A stretch of DNA of 64,000 nucleotides from Calycina herbarum (taxonomy: Eukaryota > Ascomycota > Leotiomycetes > Helotiales > Pezizellaceae), in assembly GCA_001414485.1 (NCBI GenBank), contig LLEY01000135.1:1-64000 (forward strand). The letters are read 5' to 3'. Both the position numbers and the translations under genes were made by a program. A model generated the notes under the pieces. It was not told the origin of the DNA, did no database searches, and was given only the letters and a program-made list of their open reading frames with translations. Position 1 is the stretch's first letter, and each line of letters starts with the position of its first letter. Below are positions 46,407 to 57,310 of this stretch, piece after piece.

Positions 46407-47477
46407 GGGTTGTTATAATTGTACGAAAAGAGGATTTTGACTACGTATTTTATGTGAGATGTAATATTCTGATGGAATTCATAGACAGAACTGACTTCCT
46501 TTGAGTGCAGCTTTTATTACGATACACAAATACCACTGTACTTGAACCTTAGGAAGAAACAACAATAAACGTTAGTTTCTAAACTCTTTCATCTCAGCAC
46601 AAAGAAATTATTCAAGATAAACCTCTTTCATTTTTCAAACTACAACACATTGTCTTGACACCACAGACCACCTGACCTTTGTCCGAAATCCATACTGGAC
46701 AAGCTGTTTGTATATCTGCGAAAACTGGTTGAATTTGCTTTAGCACCTTGTGTATAACCCTCTTTTGAAGTTAGTTCTAATTATGAGTTATATTCGCTAA
46801 TGAAATTTCGTGAGCTTAGGAAATTTCGGTGAACTTAAGAGGATCTCGCCTGCAGTACAGTACTTGTTTTATAAGAACTTTTTTTAGCCGTCAAGGAGCT
46901 TCTCAAATAAGCATTCATGAATGTCGTGAATAACTCTTTGTATTTGAATGTTAGGAATTGAATTGTCAAATAACACACGAACATAAGAGATGAATATCTT
47001 TTTGTTTCGTTCCTTTCGGAGTGACGGTGGTCTCGAGGGTGGTGTAGCATTTTGACCTTTCCAGAGAATAAACATGGTACAGAAACAATACAACAATGCA
47101 ATAACTGGCTGAAAGGTCACCACATCTAGAATAGGACTTGCTATGGGATTTTAATAAAGGATTTCAGTGTAAGTTTCACTATGAAAGACAGGACTTAGGG
47201 CGTCTTCGTTTAATATTTACTATTTTTGGAGAAGATAGTTTCAAAGAACTTCTCGAACTTGTTTATTCAAGCATTTAAGTGGAGGGCAGCCTTTTCTAGG
47301 TTAAACAACCGAGATATTTCTCAACCGGCGTAGAGTCTATGCGTTTGCCCAAATAAAGTGGTAAAAAATGATTTGCTTATTTAGAAGATAGTATTGGTAT
47401 TTTGAACAATGTTGAGTAAACATTAAGCCTCCAGTCGTAATTTAATCATACTTGACCTCATTTTATAGTCCCCTTTA
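46407..47477. other. Intergenic between SprT-like B and C
   Basis: About 1.07 kb. It contains the block ACATTGTCTTGACACCA near 46650, similar to a block upstream of C (about 48640). An open frame on the minus strand (46884-47123) has one hydrophobic segment but no family and was not called. Confidence 0.4.
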
Positions 47478-48371
47478 TCAAGATTCTTGTCGAGATTGAT
47501 ACGGGCCAAAATGCACTTCTGCCCTAGGTACCCATTTTTCAGGGTCTCCCCAGGCTTCAGGGTTCATGCCATACCGGGTTAATTGCTCAAATGAGGGCTG
47601 CCAACCATCAAAGAACATACTGTTGGCAATGGATGGTAGAAGATGCCTGGGATCGACACGCCACTGGTGATCTACGGCAATTTCCAAAGCATCCTTCAAG
47701 AGACAAAAGCTGTCTGCAAAAGCTGGGCCGTGACCATCGCTACCTGTTCCGCCACTTGCGGGGTGAAAGAATTGTGACGTGTCATTACAGCATGCTTGGC
47801 GGCATCGGTACATATCAATAAATGTGTGCAGCATCTCATGAAGTAATACAGCAACTAGATCTTGAGCCAAAGATATGTTGGAGGGACGCGGAAACTTGTC
47901 ACTTTTGTTAATCAAAATCCTTGTCTTCAAGTTCTGTTCTATGTGTTTTCCTCTCAACGACGCCGAAGCATCATCAATTATGACAATATCAACAGCTGGG
48001 CGGAGGCTACCTAAGAAGAACCATTGGTCAAAGACTGCGAGCCAGTCTTCTAAAATGACCTTCAGATTTTTTTCGTCGTGTACGTCTGGGATCGGCTGCG
48101 CCCAAAATGCTTTCATTTCTTTGGAAGGAGAAAGCTTTTGGATGATTTTCTTGAATGATTCAGGCATTTCTACCGTACAATATGTATAAGGTAACAATTT
48201 CGCCTTCTTAAAATCCTCCAAGATACGGCGATGGTCTTGTGGAAGAGTACCTAAGTCTTCAACTTGAAATCTTGGGATTTGGTACTTCGAAACTAGTCTA
48301 GAAGAGCCCGTGGAGGCTTTGGGGGGCTTTGGGCGTTTCCCAAGAACTGACTTGATTCTTTCTAGAACCAT
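47478..48371 (-). CDS. SprT-like zincin, paralogue C
   Basis: A single 297-residue frame from MVLERIKSVLGKRPKPPK. Its first 15 residues differ from the 12-kb pseudogene by one position. Blocks: YQIPRFQVEDLGTLPQDHR, YCTVEMPESFKKIIQKL, LEDWLAVFDQWFFLGSLRP, RILINKSDKF, then VAVLLHEMLHTFIDMYRC, QACCND and GSDGHGPAFADSFCLL, ending with FFDGWQPSFEQLTRYGMNPE and VPRAEVHFGPY. The HExxH core and the distal HGPAF are intact. This is the likely closest intact relative of the 12-kb pseudogene, including the 5' flank. Confidence 0.7.
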   Translation of the reverse strand: MVLERIKSVLGKRPKPPKASTGSSRLVSKYQIPRFQVEDLGTLPQDHRRILEDFKKAKLLPYTYCTVEMPESFKKIIQKLSPSKEMKAFWAQPIPDVHDEKNLKVILEDWLAVFDQWFFLGSLRPAVDIVIIDDASASLRGKHIEQNLKTRILINKSDKFPRPSNISLAQDLVAVLLHEMLHTFIDMYRCRQACCNDTSQFFHPASGGTGSDGHGPAFADSFCLLKDALEIAVDHQWRVDPRHLLPSIANSMFFDGWQPSFEQLTRYGMNPEAWGDPEKWVPRAEVHFGPYQSRQES

Positions 48372-49497
48372 TGTGTGTTGAAATTATTTGCTGGCTTGTA
48401 GGAGTAGTGCTTAAGTCTCTGTGATGTATCTCAAGGAGGATATAATGCTCAGATGGAGTAAATATGGACAGTGCTATTTAAGATTATTCCAGCTATCTTA
48501 TATTACGACAATCGCACTATACTCTGGGCTTAGTAAACAAGAACAATACAGTCGATTTTTGCACCCCTGAACTATTACTAAATGGACACAAAGAAAAGAG
48601 GAGACGTGAAACAATAATTCTTTCCTTCAATTCACGAAACGTTGTCTTGACATCGATACCATTGTTGCTAAACAATTGTATAAGCAGAAAGTCGTCAAAC
48701 TCCACCAAAGTCTCCTCTATTGTTCAATGTATTCTTTCTCAATAATTTAGAGCTTTAAGAAGGAAAAGAATAGTGTTTAAAAGAATTTTGCTACAGCCCA
48801 GAGGATGATCTTCTAAAATATAAACCTGAAAAAGAGATAGAGAGATTTAGCTATGCCAATACCCTGAGTAGATGGTAATTTACATTAGCGCTTTAAAGTA
48901 AACAATAAGGAAGAACTAAACTATACTAGAGATAGCTACAAAAGTCTATTAGGGTTATTACGGAGCAGGACAGGTCTCTGAATTTCTCGTAGGTCTTGCG
49001 AGATCTTCTAATTGTTGTGAAATCGAAAAGCTTTGAAGTTTGGACTTTTAAGCTTTTGAGCTGATATTAAGAGGCTTATAAGTCAGCTTTGGGCCTGTAA
49101 CTTTAAGTCCTACAATTCTTTTAACTTAAATAACTAGTGAATATAGAATGTTATAGGAATAACCTGGATAGGGAGAAATTCCGAAGAAACTCCTTCTAGA
49201 TTAGTAGTTTTTGAATATTCGTGTGCAGTCCTGTAGAAGAGTTAATTTCTTTAACATACCTCAATATTGATCAATAACACCACATTCTTCAAAACGCCTT
49301 TCGGTTGGCTCGTTGCTTTCAAAGCTAGCTTTAAAGCAAACATCAAGACTACAACATAGACTATTCCCATCTGCAGACAGTACATCGAGGACAGTGAATT
49401 TGCCCAAGATGCCGTCGGGAGATCGGATTATCATAACACGAAGAGGTCAGGTGCCATCGGTAAGTGAATCATAGATCGTAAAGGCAGCAGCAGTTAA
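48372..49497. other. Intergenic, SprT-like C upstream region
   Basis: About 1.1 kb. The first 350 bases resemble the flank of the 12-kb pseudogene (shared CTTAGTAAACAAGAACAAT near 48527). The remainder is AT-rich with no gene recognised. Confidence 0.45.
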
Positions 49498-50658
49498 ATG
49501 ATCGGCTCTTGGGACCTCCACTCCCATATAACAACAAAAACTCATCAAAACACAATCGACACCACCGACATCATAGCATCCATCAGGGAAGACTTTAAAC
49601 AGTTGATGATCGCTAAGGGAAAAAACAATGAGTCGGTAGTCCGCAGTATAGACGATGAAGTACTACGTCTGGTGGAGAGTACCTTTAAGGGAAAGATCAG
49701 TCCAGAGGGGAAGAAGGTACTCGAGGAAATAATCAACTCAAAAGTCTCAAAAGTCTCCGAAAACCATAATGAGATGTACGACTGGTTTGACAAACACAGC
49801 CACTTGCTATCTGTGAAGCTTAACAGTTGGGAGATCCCGATCGGCTGGCTTAACGAGGGATATAATATGCATATTATCTTTGGGTACCTTGCATTCAAGC
49901 AGCTTGTCAAAGTAAGTTTTTCCTTTGGTATATTTCTTAAAAGCTAAACATCTTTTAGCATAAACCTTGGCAACCATCTAATCCACCATCCAACCCACCA
50001 TGTCCCTCAGGTGCAGCTTCTCCCAACTCTCCACCGCCTAATCAACCCGGTACTTCAAGTACAGCTCCACCAACGTCCGAAACACCGAAGCCTTCAGAGG
50101 TTCCTCCTAATCCTCCACTGTCCAAATCATCAAGTACTGAAGCTCCTGCTCTTGGACACAACTCACAGCCACAATCATGTCAAAGCCTCCTCCACAAGCC
50201 TACTGGATCTCGACAGTTTCATACCTTGAGGGGAATTCGTTCAGGAGGTGGATCCGGTTGGGTAAACCAAGCAGCTGTATTGGCTTTTGATAATACTACT
50301 GCTGGAGGTGGATCGACCAATCTCACTGGCGGCGCAAATTCCCTAGTGGGTACCTTGAAGGTTTGCTTTTCTCCTTTCCTTTTTAAATTGAGCAGTAACT
50401 AATTATTAAACAAAGAGAATGGCATCTGAGCATAAGGACCCACGCATGAAATTTGTGCTGCCATCTCAGAAGCCTACACCACTAGCATCAAGCGTTCCAC
50501 ATGCCCGTGCTTTTAAGGGAACGACTTATGTAAGACATACAGGTATATCTACTCTCTTCCTGTATACTAAATTATACTAATTATAAAATATAGGAGATAT
50601 TATCAAGCCTACAACTGTTAGCCGCGCTTTCAAATGGGCAAAGTGGGTTGCGAGATAG
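49498..50658 (+). CDS. Proline-rich orphan protein, unknown function
   Basis: Four exons (49498-49911, 49959-50360, 50416-50542, 50594-50658) total 1,008 bases and close exactly in frame, giving 335 residues. Residues 1-138 are mainly helical and charged (IREDFKQLMIAKGKNNE, EVLRLVESTFKGKISPEG, NEMYDWFDKHSHLLSVKL). Residues 139-210 are Pro/Ser-rich and disordered (PSNPPSNPPCPSG). The C-terminal part has RQFHTLRGIRSGGGSGWV and NLTGGANSLVG, then a basic tail (KWAKWVAR). I do not recognise a family. Clean splicing supports a real gene. The intact reading and lack of decay make it look functional, though it sits between an expanded gene family and the repeat block. Confidence 0.6.
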
Positions 50659-52023
50659 TCTTCGTCTTCCTAAATAACATTTAGGAAGTTGCACTAATTC
50701 TCACACGGGTTAAGGACTTTGGCCTTTGAGTAGGCAGGGGAATACGTGTTTGTAGGACAGAATAAGATAGATCCTAGCACAAAATACATCTCCTCTCATT
50801 AACGTAACTTGTAAACAAATTATTGCCCTATATCTATGATCTATCTACATTATATCTAGATAGTATCTACTAAAATCCTAAACCAACTAGTGAAAGAAAT
50901 CCTATGCTATACTAAACCTTTCCCTCTTACTAAGAAATAGTTAAGGTACTGAAGTCGTAAAATAAGCACTGCGCATTTATTAGAATTCGGAAGCGGTGAG
51001 TACTTCCTGTAGGGTTGCTCCCTTTGGATAGTACAAAGCTTGTTCCACATACGAGAGGACTCATCTTTCCATGGATGGTTTAAACATTCAACCAACTCAC
51101 TCCCGTTCGGGCCCTTAAGGATGCATCCAACGCCCAACCCTTCCTTCATTGCAACTAGATAGGGGTTCACTCGAGGTTCTCTTCGTTCGCCCGTGGTAGA
51201 TATCTCATATGAATGGCTTGAGTCCGCCATATTTCCGAACAAAAGAGACCTTTAAAGGGAATTCCAGTATAGTTTCCTGTCAATGCAATGACTTGTATTG
51301 AACCTTCGTTACGATCTACCGCTCTTATCTATATTTTACCCAATTGAATCTGTTCTGACCTTCGCCGCCGCTCCCAGCGTGGGACTACTTTGGTGCTGTT
51401 CAAAAATCCCCCAAGGGTTTGAATGGCATTCAAGCTGTCTCGAAACAGTCTAACAATAACTTCGTAACAAAATACTTTCTGTCGTATTCCAGAGGTTTCA
51501 AAGCCGGAAAGTATAAGTCAAGAAGATGTTTCAAGTTTATTTTGCAAATGTTGTTTTGAATTTCGTTGTCACGCAGCTATGATGATCTAGATAAGATCTT
51601 GATCTGAACTACGAACAAAAGACTCAGATTGAATCCAACGATTTGCTGGGGTCGAAACCAATCCCGTGAAATTTTGAAATTTGGCTTACTGGTAATTGTA
51701 TAGCTTACTCGCGACTCTTTTTGGGGTTCTTGGCGCACAAATGGACGCTTAGCTTACTCAACATTCGGAGGCTGACTGACAACTTTGAGTTTGTATTTTA
51801 GAAGAATACAGGAATTGCAGCACTTGCACCATCCACGTTCAAAAGTGCACTGACCACAATACGTGGGTTGGAAGAACATTCCGGATTCCCCCCTGGCCCT
51901 TCGGCTAATACCCTAACCAAAATCAAAACAAAGATTACGAAAATCACGACCAACACTCATCTGTCAACGGACAACTACACCACACCGGTCAGAAAATTTG
52001 CACACACCACCAACATCTCCAAA
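50659..52023. other. Intergenic region with a weak small gene
   Basis: About 1.4 kb; apart from the weak open frame listed at 50907-51230 nothing is recognised. The 5' leader of the homeodomain-like gene is probably at the right end (an open frame in phase with it starts at 51868). Confidence 0.4.
50907..51230 (-). CDS. Small hypothetical protein
   Basis: An open frame from MADSSHSYEISTTGERRE (ATG at 51230) of about 107 residues, with a globular-looking composition (EGLGVGCILKGPNGSE, CLNHPWKDESSRMWNKLC) and a hydrophobic/basic end. No family recognised and no partner exon found. It may be a real small gene or the first exon of one. Confidence 0.35.
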   Translation of the reverse strand: MADSSHSYEISTTGERREPRVNPYLVAMKEGLGVGCILKGPNGSELVECLNHPWKDESSRMWNKLCTIQREQPYRKYSPLPNSNKCAVLILRLQYLNYFLVRGKGLV

Positions 52024-52734
52024 ATGTCTGCACCTGCTGCAGATGGACCACAAATGCTACCCAGCGTAGCAGAGCTCTTTGCCCCCAAGCCTCTACCTTC
52101 TTCTCCTGGCGCCCTTGCCCCTCTCTCTGTACGTTGCCCTTTATCCTTCATTCTACTGCTGTATACATCAAAGCGACGCATTATTATGAAGCTAGCTGAA
52201 CGCCATGCTAACAATGGCTGTGAATTTGTAGATCATCGCTCTTCCACCTCCCCCTGCAGCCTTGCCCTTGCTTTCTGATCCTGAGCGCTATGTATTGTTT
52301 GCTCCTGGTGCTGAGCCCATTGCCAATGAAGCAGCTGCTGCACCAATTGTGTTGGCACCAATCCCCGCTGGCCCCAATCTCCCTCTCCCGGCAGCCCCTC
52401 TCCAAGCACCTGTCCTCCCAGCACCAGCCCTCCCACCACCACCATCAGTAGCCGCCCCTCACCGCCGATTCGCCCGCCGCTCCCTCAATGACTCAAAGTC
52501 AACTGGGGTTAGTCCAGGCCAATTGGATGACCTCAAAGCTGCCTTCCGCCTCAACCGCGATCCCTCTGATGACGCGAGATATGCTTTGGCTCGTCGTCTT
52601 CGTTTGCGGGGTGATGATATTGAGCATGGAGCTAGGATCATCACAGTAAGTGTTGCTTATTTCCTCCTGATTTCATAATGATGCTAATATCAGAATAGAA
52701 GCAGTTCTCCGAGTTCCGTCGTCGTAAATTATGA
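52024..52734 (+). CDS. Divergent homeodomain-like protein
   Basis: Exons 52024-52128, 52232-52645 and 52699-52734 give 184 residues in frame; the ATG at 52024 has a good context, though the frame extends to 51868. The N-terminal part is Pro/Ala-rich (ALPPPPAALPLLSD, PLQAPVLPAPALPPPP). The C-terminal 65 residues look like a homeodomain: a basic arm (HRRFARRSLNDSK), helix 1 SPGQLDDLKAAFRLN, the turn RDPSDDAR, helix 2 YALARRLRL, then GDDIEHGARIITKQF and a basic FRRRKL end. The hallmark WFxNRR of helix 3 is absent, and helix 3 appears altered. If the acceptor at 52693 is used instead of the one at 52698, the end reads NRSSSPSS. The fold call is by pattern only; DNA binding is uncertain. Confidence 0.5.
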
Positions 52735-53494
52735 GATGTCACCAATTCCAGGCTCTAGGTAAGAATTTTGCTTTGTTTTAGTACTATTTCCATGAATATT
52801 GACTAATTATATTACAGCTTGTCAATTTTTTCTGGGGTTTGGTTGTCGTCCTTTTTTGATATTCCTGACATTTCGGAGTGTGGATCGTTGGGTGGCGGAA
52901 GACCTTTACAAAACGGCGTTTTTTGTTTTTTAATCGATTGACAGTATCATGGTTCAATGGAGGAAGAAGTAGACCATTAATGAGTGTTGGTCATGGACAC
53001 AAATCTAGCGTATTCAGCTCATCTCCTCTGTTTTTCTGTTCCTTCGTGGCGGAACTTTTCTTTTTTGCTCTCTCTTCCGCCTAGTCAATTTTCTTCTTTT
53101 TAGGAAGGGGATGGAATGTCTTGAGCGCAGAACAGGAGTAATCTTTGAAGTTGTGATAGAGAGCTAGATGTCTTAGGAAATGGAAATATCCTACAGATTA
53201 ACATTCTCCCGCCTGGATGGTTCGTAAGATCTGCCCTCTCCTCTCTCTCTTCTCTTACAATCTTAATCTCGATCAAACGTCTCAAGTAAAGAACAATAGG
53301 AAGATAAAAGATCTATTACTTTCTTGACGAAAAAGCAAGCGGCCAACGAATACGAAAGTTTTCATAGTTACTATTATAGGAACTCGGATATGCTCTATTC
53401 AGTAATAAAGTAGTTAACTAATTTTATCTTGATATATACTAAACAAGCTATAAAATACAAGGTAAGGACTCATACTACAAGGTCTGTCTTACTA
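52735..53494. other. Intergenic, transition into repeat block
   Basis: About 760 bases. The left part is the 3' side of the homeodomain-like gene; from about 53300 the composition becomes strongly AT-rich. Confidence 0.4.
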
Positions 53495-54171
53495 CGGAGG
53501 ACATTAGCAGAGAGTTAGCTAATAGAAAAATAAAAACACAAAACATAAAACAAAAAGCAGAATTATCTCAATAAACTAATAATAATTTATAAATACTATA
53601 TTTTCTTATTTAAATACGTAGAAAATAAATCATTTATAATATAAAAGACTAGTTTATAGTATTTTAAAAAGAGATATTAAATAAGAATTAAGTAAAATCT
53701 TAAGTATTTTAGCTATAGATTTAGAGTTCTATATAGCTAGTTATAGAACTTAGTTAAGATAGGATTTTTTACTTTTTATTTTTAAGACTAGACACGTAAT
53801 TAGCTACTACTTTACTTAACGTATTAGAAATTATAGATTCTATATCTAAAGAGATACTACTTAAGTAAAGAGATAGTAGAAAGTATTAAAAGCTAGCTTA
53901 AAACTAAAACGTGATAATATATCTAGTATAGGTGTATAATCGGAGACTAGCCAGGCCTTAGGCTATACTTTACCTTCTTAAGTAGATAACTCTTTTAATA
54001 ATTAAAACTTGAATTTAAATAGATATTAAATTTTAGGGCTCTAATTTATCTTAGTTACTCTACATAGTATCTTTTTAAGTCTTAAAAATAGATTTCTTTT
54101 TTTACTTAAGTCTGTTTTGTGTTTTGTGTTTTGTGTTTTTATATTAGCTAACTCTTTGCTAATGTCCTCCG
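53495..54171. mobile_element. 677-base non-autonomous DNA element with TA flanks
   Basis: The left end CGGAGGACATTAGCAGAGAG pairs with the reversed right end CGGAGGACATTAGCAAAGAG, and similarity continues for about 55-60 bases into a CACAAAA-repeat stretch. TA lies outside both ends (53493-53494, 54172-54173). The interior is AT-rich with no readable transposase. Likely a MITE or a fully decayed Tc1/mariner-type element. Confidence 0.65.
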
Positions 54172-54621
54172 TACTTACTAAGCTGTGCTAAACTTACTTG
54201 AATAATTATATTTAAGAAAGTTTTAAACTTTATATAATTAACTTAACTAATCTAGATATTCTAAATATTTAAAATCAAGTAATCTTTTTTAAGATAAGTA
54301 CGTAGTACCTAGGTACTCTATATTTATATAACTTCTAGAAACTTTCTTATATTAACTTATTTACTCTAAATATTTCTAAACAACGTGATTTATTAGTTGG
54401 AATTACTAGACTTACTACTTTATACTCTAAAGTAAGATAAAATAATCAATTATATAATTAGTAAACAAAGTTTACTAACTTCTACTTCTCTCTCTTAGAT
54501 TTCCTTCTATTATAAATCAAGCTTAAAAAAGTAGATAGATAAAGCGATTTCTTGAAAAAAAAGATTTAATATATAATTTAAAAGCGATAGATAAAGTTAA
54601 TCTATAATATTATTTTATATA

Positions 54622-55052
54622 ACGTGGTTTATCAGCGAGTCGCGTATATCACCGAGTCGCGTACTTTTTTTACATATAAAAAACGTCCGTGCGTAACCGT
54701 GCACTTTCTTTATTTATTAATATAAAATAGTAAAATTAAAAATTTAGTTTTATTATTATATAAATAAATAGGATTTTAATTTTCAAAAGCTTACTAAGCT
54801 TATTAGCTAATTCGCTTAAAATTACCCCTGTATTTATGTTTTTTTATTTGTTTTCTTAATAACTAAGTAATTATAATTAATAAGCTCTTAAGAATTAAAA
54901 TCCTATTTATTTATATAATAATAAAACTAACTTTTTAATTTTACTATTTTATATTAATAAATAAAGAAAGTGCACGGTTACGCACGGACGTTTTTTGTAT
55001 GTAAAAAAAGTGCGCGACTCGGTGATATACGCGACTCGCTGATAAACCACGT
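54622..55052. mobile_element. 431-base palindromic MITE, arms about 160 bases
   Basis: Both ends read ACGTGGTTTATCAGCGAGTC inward, flanked by TA (54620-54621, 55053-55054). The arms stay nearly complementary for about 160 bases, including the repeated sub-block GAGTCGCGTA and a GTGCACGGTTACGCACGG segment, around a centre of roughly 110 bases. It could fold into a giant hairpin. The end architecture matches that of the pogo relic at 55659, so it is probably a derivative of that family. Confidence 0.8.
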
Positions 55053-55658
55053 TATATAAAAAAAGAGAGTAGAAAAGAGATATATTAATATACTTATTTT
55101 ACTAATTATAGATATAACTAATTTTCTCTAGATATATACTTTAATAAAATACTTAATCTCTAAACTTTATTAGATTAAATTACTTCTTCTATTCTTTCTT
55201 AAATATTCTTCTAATCTTTTTAGATATTTATATTAAATAGATATTACTTAGATAGCTATTTAGTACTCTTCGCGTGTATTAATTTTAGAGCTTATTAAAT
55301 AAGTCTATTCTAAGATAAAAATTACTATACTTACTAATTAACGTAGTAATATATTTAATAAGTTTTATAATTAGTAAATAAAGTATACTAGTCTTAATTT
55401 TAATACTTCTAGAATTAAGTAATATATAATCTATATATCTAATAAAGATAGTACTATCCTGCTTAAATAGTAAAATAACTAAGGTTATTAAAGAAAAAGT
55501 CTATATTTAATTAGTAAATTCTAAGCTCGGTATATAGCATAGCTACTAGTTTATCTAATAATCGCTATAGCTCGAGATTAACTGATTAAGTGTCTACTAT
55601 TCTATATTTAGCAGCGAGTCTATTAATCTTAAGAACTGTAGCTTTGAGATACTATCTA

Positions 55659-56989
55659 ACGTGGTTTATCAGGACCTGGCGTATATCAGGACCTGGCGTA
55701 CTTTTCCTATCTTCTCTACTTTATTATTTTAATATACGTTATCTTAACAACTACTAATAGAAATTTAAACTTAAGAAGCTCGAATCATCTTAGCTATTAA
55801 GGCTATCCGATCATCTAAAAAGCTTAGTCGTCGGTCTGCTGTAAAAATCTACAAAGTCCTTGAAACTAGCCTTCGCTGTAGAATAAATAGCTAACTTCCT
55901 CTCTTAGAACGACGGCTAGTAAATATCAAATTAACTTAACTTAAGGAGGAAGTGATTATTTAGAACATACTTGACTTAGATTCTAGAGGGTTTGTACCCC
56001 GGCTAGCTAGTATAGAAGATATAGCAAATTATATCCTCGAATTATGTGATGGCCAGCTATTTATGGAATTGCCGAGCCATCGGAACAGCCAAGAATACGT
56101 GCCGAGTATGGTACGGCACAGATGGTTTCGGAATTGTCAGAGCCGGATCGGTACGGACTTTTGTTATTATCCGGCCCTCTTGTATATAGATGCCCTTACT
56201 CTCTCTTGAGGAAAGACCAATTTGGTCTTTTCCTTCGTATCAGAGCCTAGTATTCGGATATGTCATTCTATCGAACGCACTTCCATATGCCTCTTTTGTA
56301 GTATTATCCGTTTCGTGCCGTTACAAATTATAAGGAGGGAAACGTGTTAGTAAGCTTTAGGTACATCGATTTGTATAACAACAACTAGCTCTTAAGACGC
56401 GTTTTTCTCGCGTTTATGATTTCTAAAGGGCCTTGTACGAAGATCCTAAGTTAATTAGTACATGGTTTTGACTAGTAGAGAATATGCGAGCAAAATACGG
56501 GATTTTAGATTACGACTTCTATAACTTCGACGAAACCGGCTTTATAATAGGTGTTATCTATGCTATAATAGTTGTTACACGTGTAGATCAACGTAGTAAA
56601 GGTAAGGCAGTTCAGCTAGGGAACCAGGAGTAGGCTATAGTAATTACTTGTATTAATAGTAAAGGCTGGAGTATTCCTCTATTTTTAGTAGTTTAAGAGA
56701 AGAATTATCTTACGAATTAGTATACTAAGAGCGGTCTTCCACCTGACTAGGTTATTAAGCTGATAAGCAATAGGTGGATAAATAACAAGATAGGTCTAGA
56801 ATAGTTAAAACACTTTAATAAACATACTACTAGTTGTATAAAGGTGTTACGAACTACGATTATATAGTAAGTAGTTTAGACGGCGTTCTAATAGGACAAG
56901 GCATAACATCCGGGAATGGAAGGTAATACAGGAGGAAATCAGTAATACGAAGGACATTTAGGGATTTTAGGATCTCACTGTTATAGTAC
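55659..56989 (+). mobile_element. Second pogo-like transposon, 3'-truncated and interrupted
   Basis: The left end ACGTGGTTTATCAGGACCTG follows TA (55657-55658) and has the doubled sub-block GGACCTGGCGTA. Downstream the plus strand carries a decayed pogo transposase: ILDLDSRGFVPRLASIEDIA before 56040, and after the solo-LTR insertion GGKRVS, FYNFDETGFIIGVI, VDQRSKGKAVQLGNQE, INSKGWSIPLFLV and LKHFNKHT. Stops interrupt it throughout. No right inverted end is present; the element stops before the LTR that begins at 56990, and the segment 56885-56989 may be separate material. Confidence 0.72.
56045..56325. mobile_element. Solo LTR inserted in the pogo relic
   Basis: A 281-base unit begins TGTGATGGCC and ends GCCGTTACA (TG...CA termini), flanked on both sides by AATTA (56040-56044 and 56326-56330), a 5-base target duplication typical of LTR retrotransposons. 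It carries TATATAGATG and is visibly richer in G+C than its surroundings. Removing it and one AATTA joins the two halves of the transposase reading. No internal retrotransposon sequence remains. Confidence 0.8.
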
Positions 56990-57310
56990 TGTTGGAAGTC
57001 ACGTGCGGTTATGTGACGTGATCGCCTACATCGCTCTGATCGCCTTAATCGTAAGCGACGCGAGCGACGCGAGCGATGTAAGCGACGTACTTAGGAATGA
57101 AGGTTCTATATAAGGACTGGCACTTCTACTATTAGATAGGAGCTTCGTACTTAACTTTAGTTATTAATCTTATTATCTTATTTAATATCTTTAATATAAG
57201 TAACGAGTTTACTTCTAAGTAAACAACCTAACGTATCTGTACTTCTTACCTATATACTAACCTTCGAGACTTAGTCATCTTTGTTTAGTTCGTTTAAGTT
57301 TTATTATACT
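56990..57310 (+). repeat. 5' LTR of Gypsy element 1
   Basis: It begins TGTTGGAAGTCACGTG. The U3 has tandem GCGACGCGA-type units (57049-57092) before a TATATAAGG box. The right half (57133-57300) matches the inverted LTR of element 2. The right boundary is approximate. Confidence 0.65.

Noticed and set aside
46884..47123. 79-codon minus-strand frame with one hydrophobic segment
   Set aside because: No family, no splice partner, and it lies in a family-duplicated flank; chance cannot be excluded.
53495..56990. CRISPR-like or tandem arrays in the AT-rich block
   Set aside because: The repeats are inverted pairs with TA flanks, fitting transposons, not regularly spaced arrays; the host is a eukaryote.
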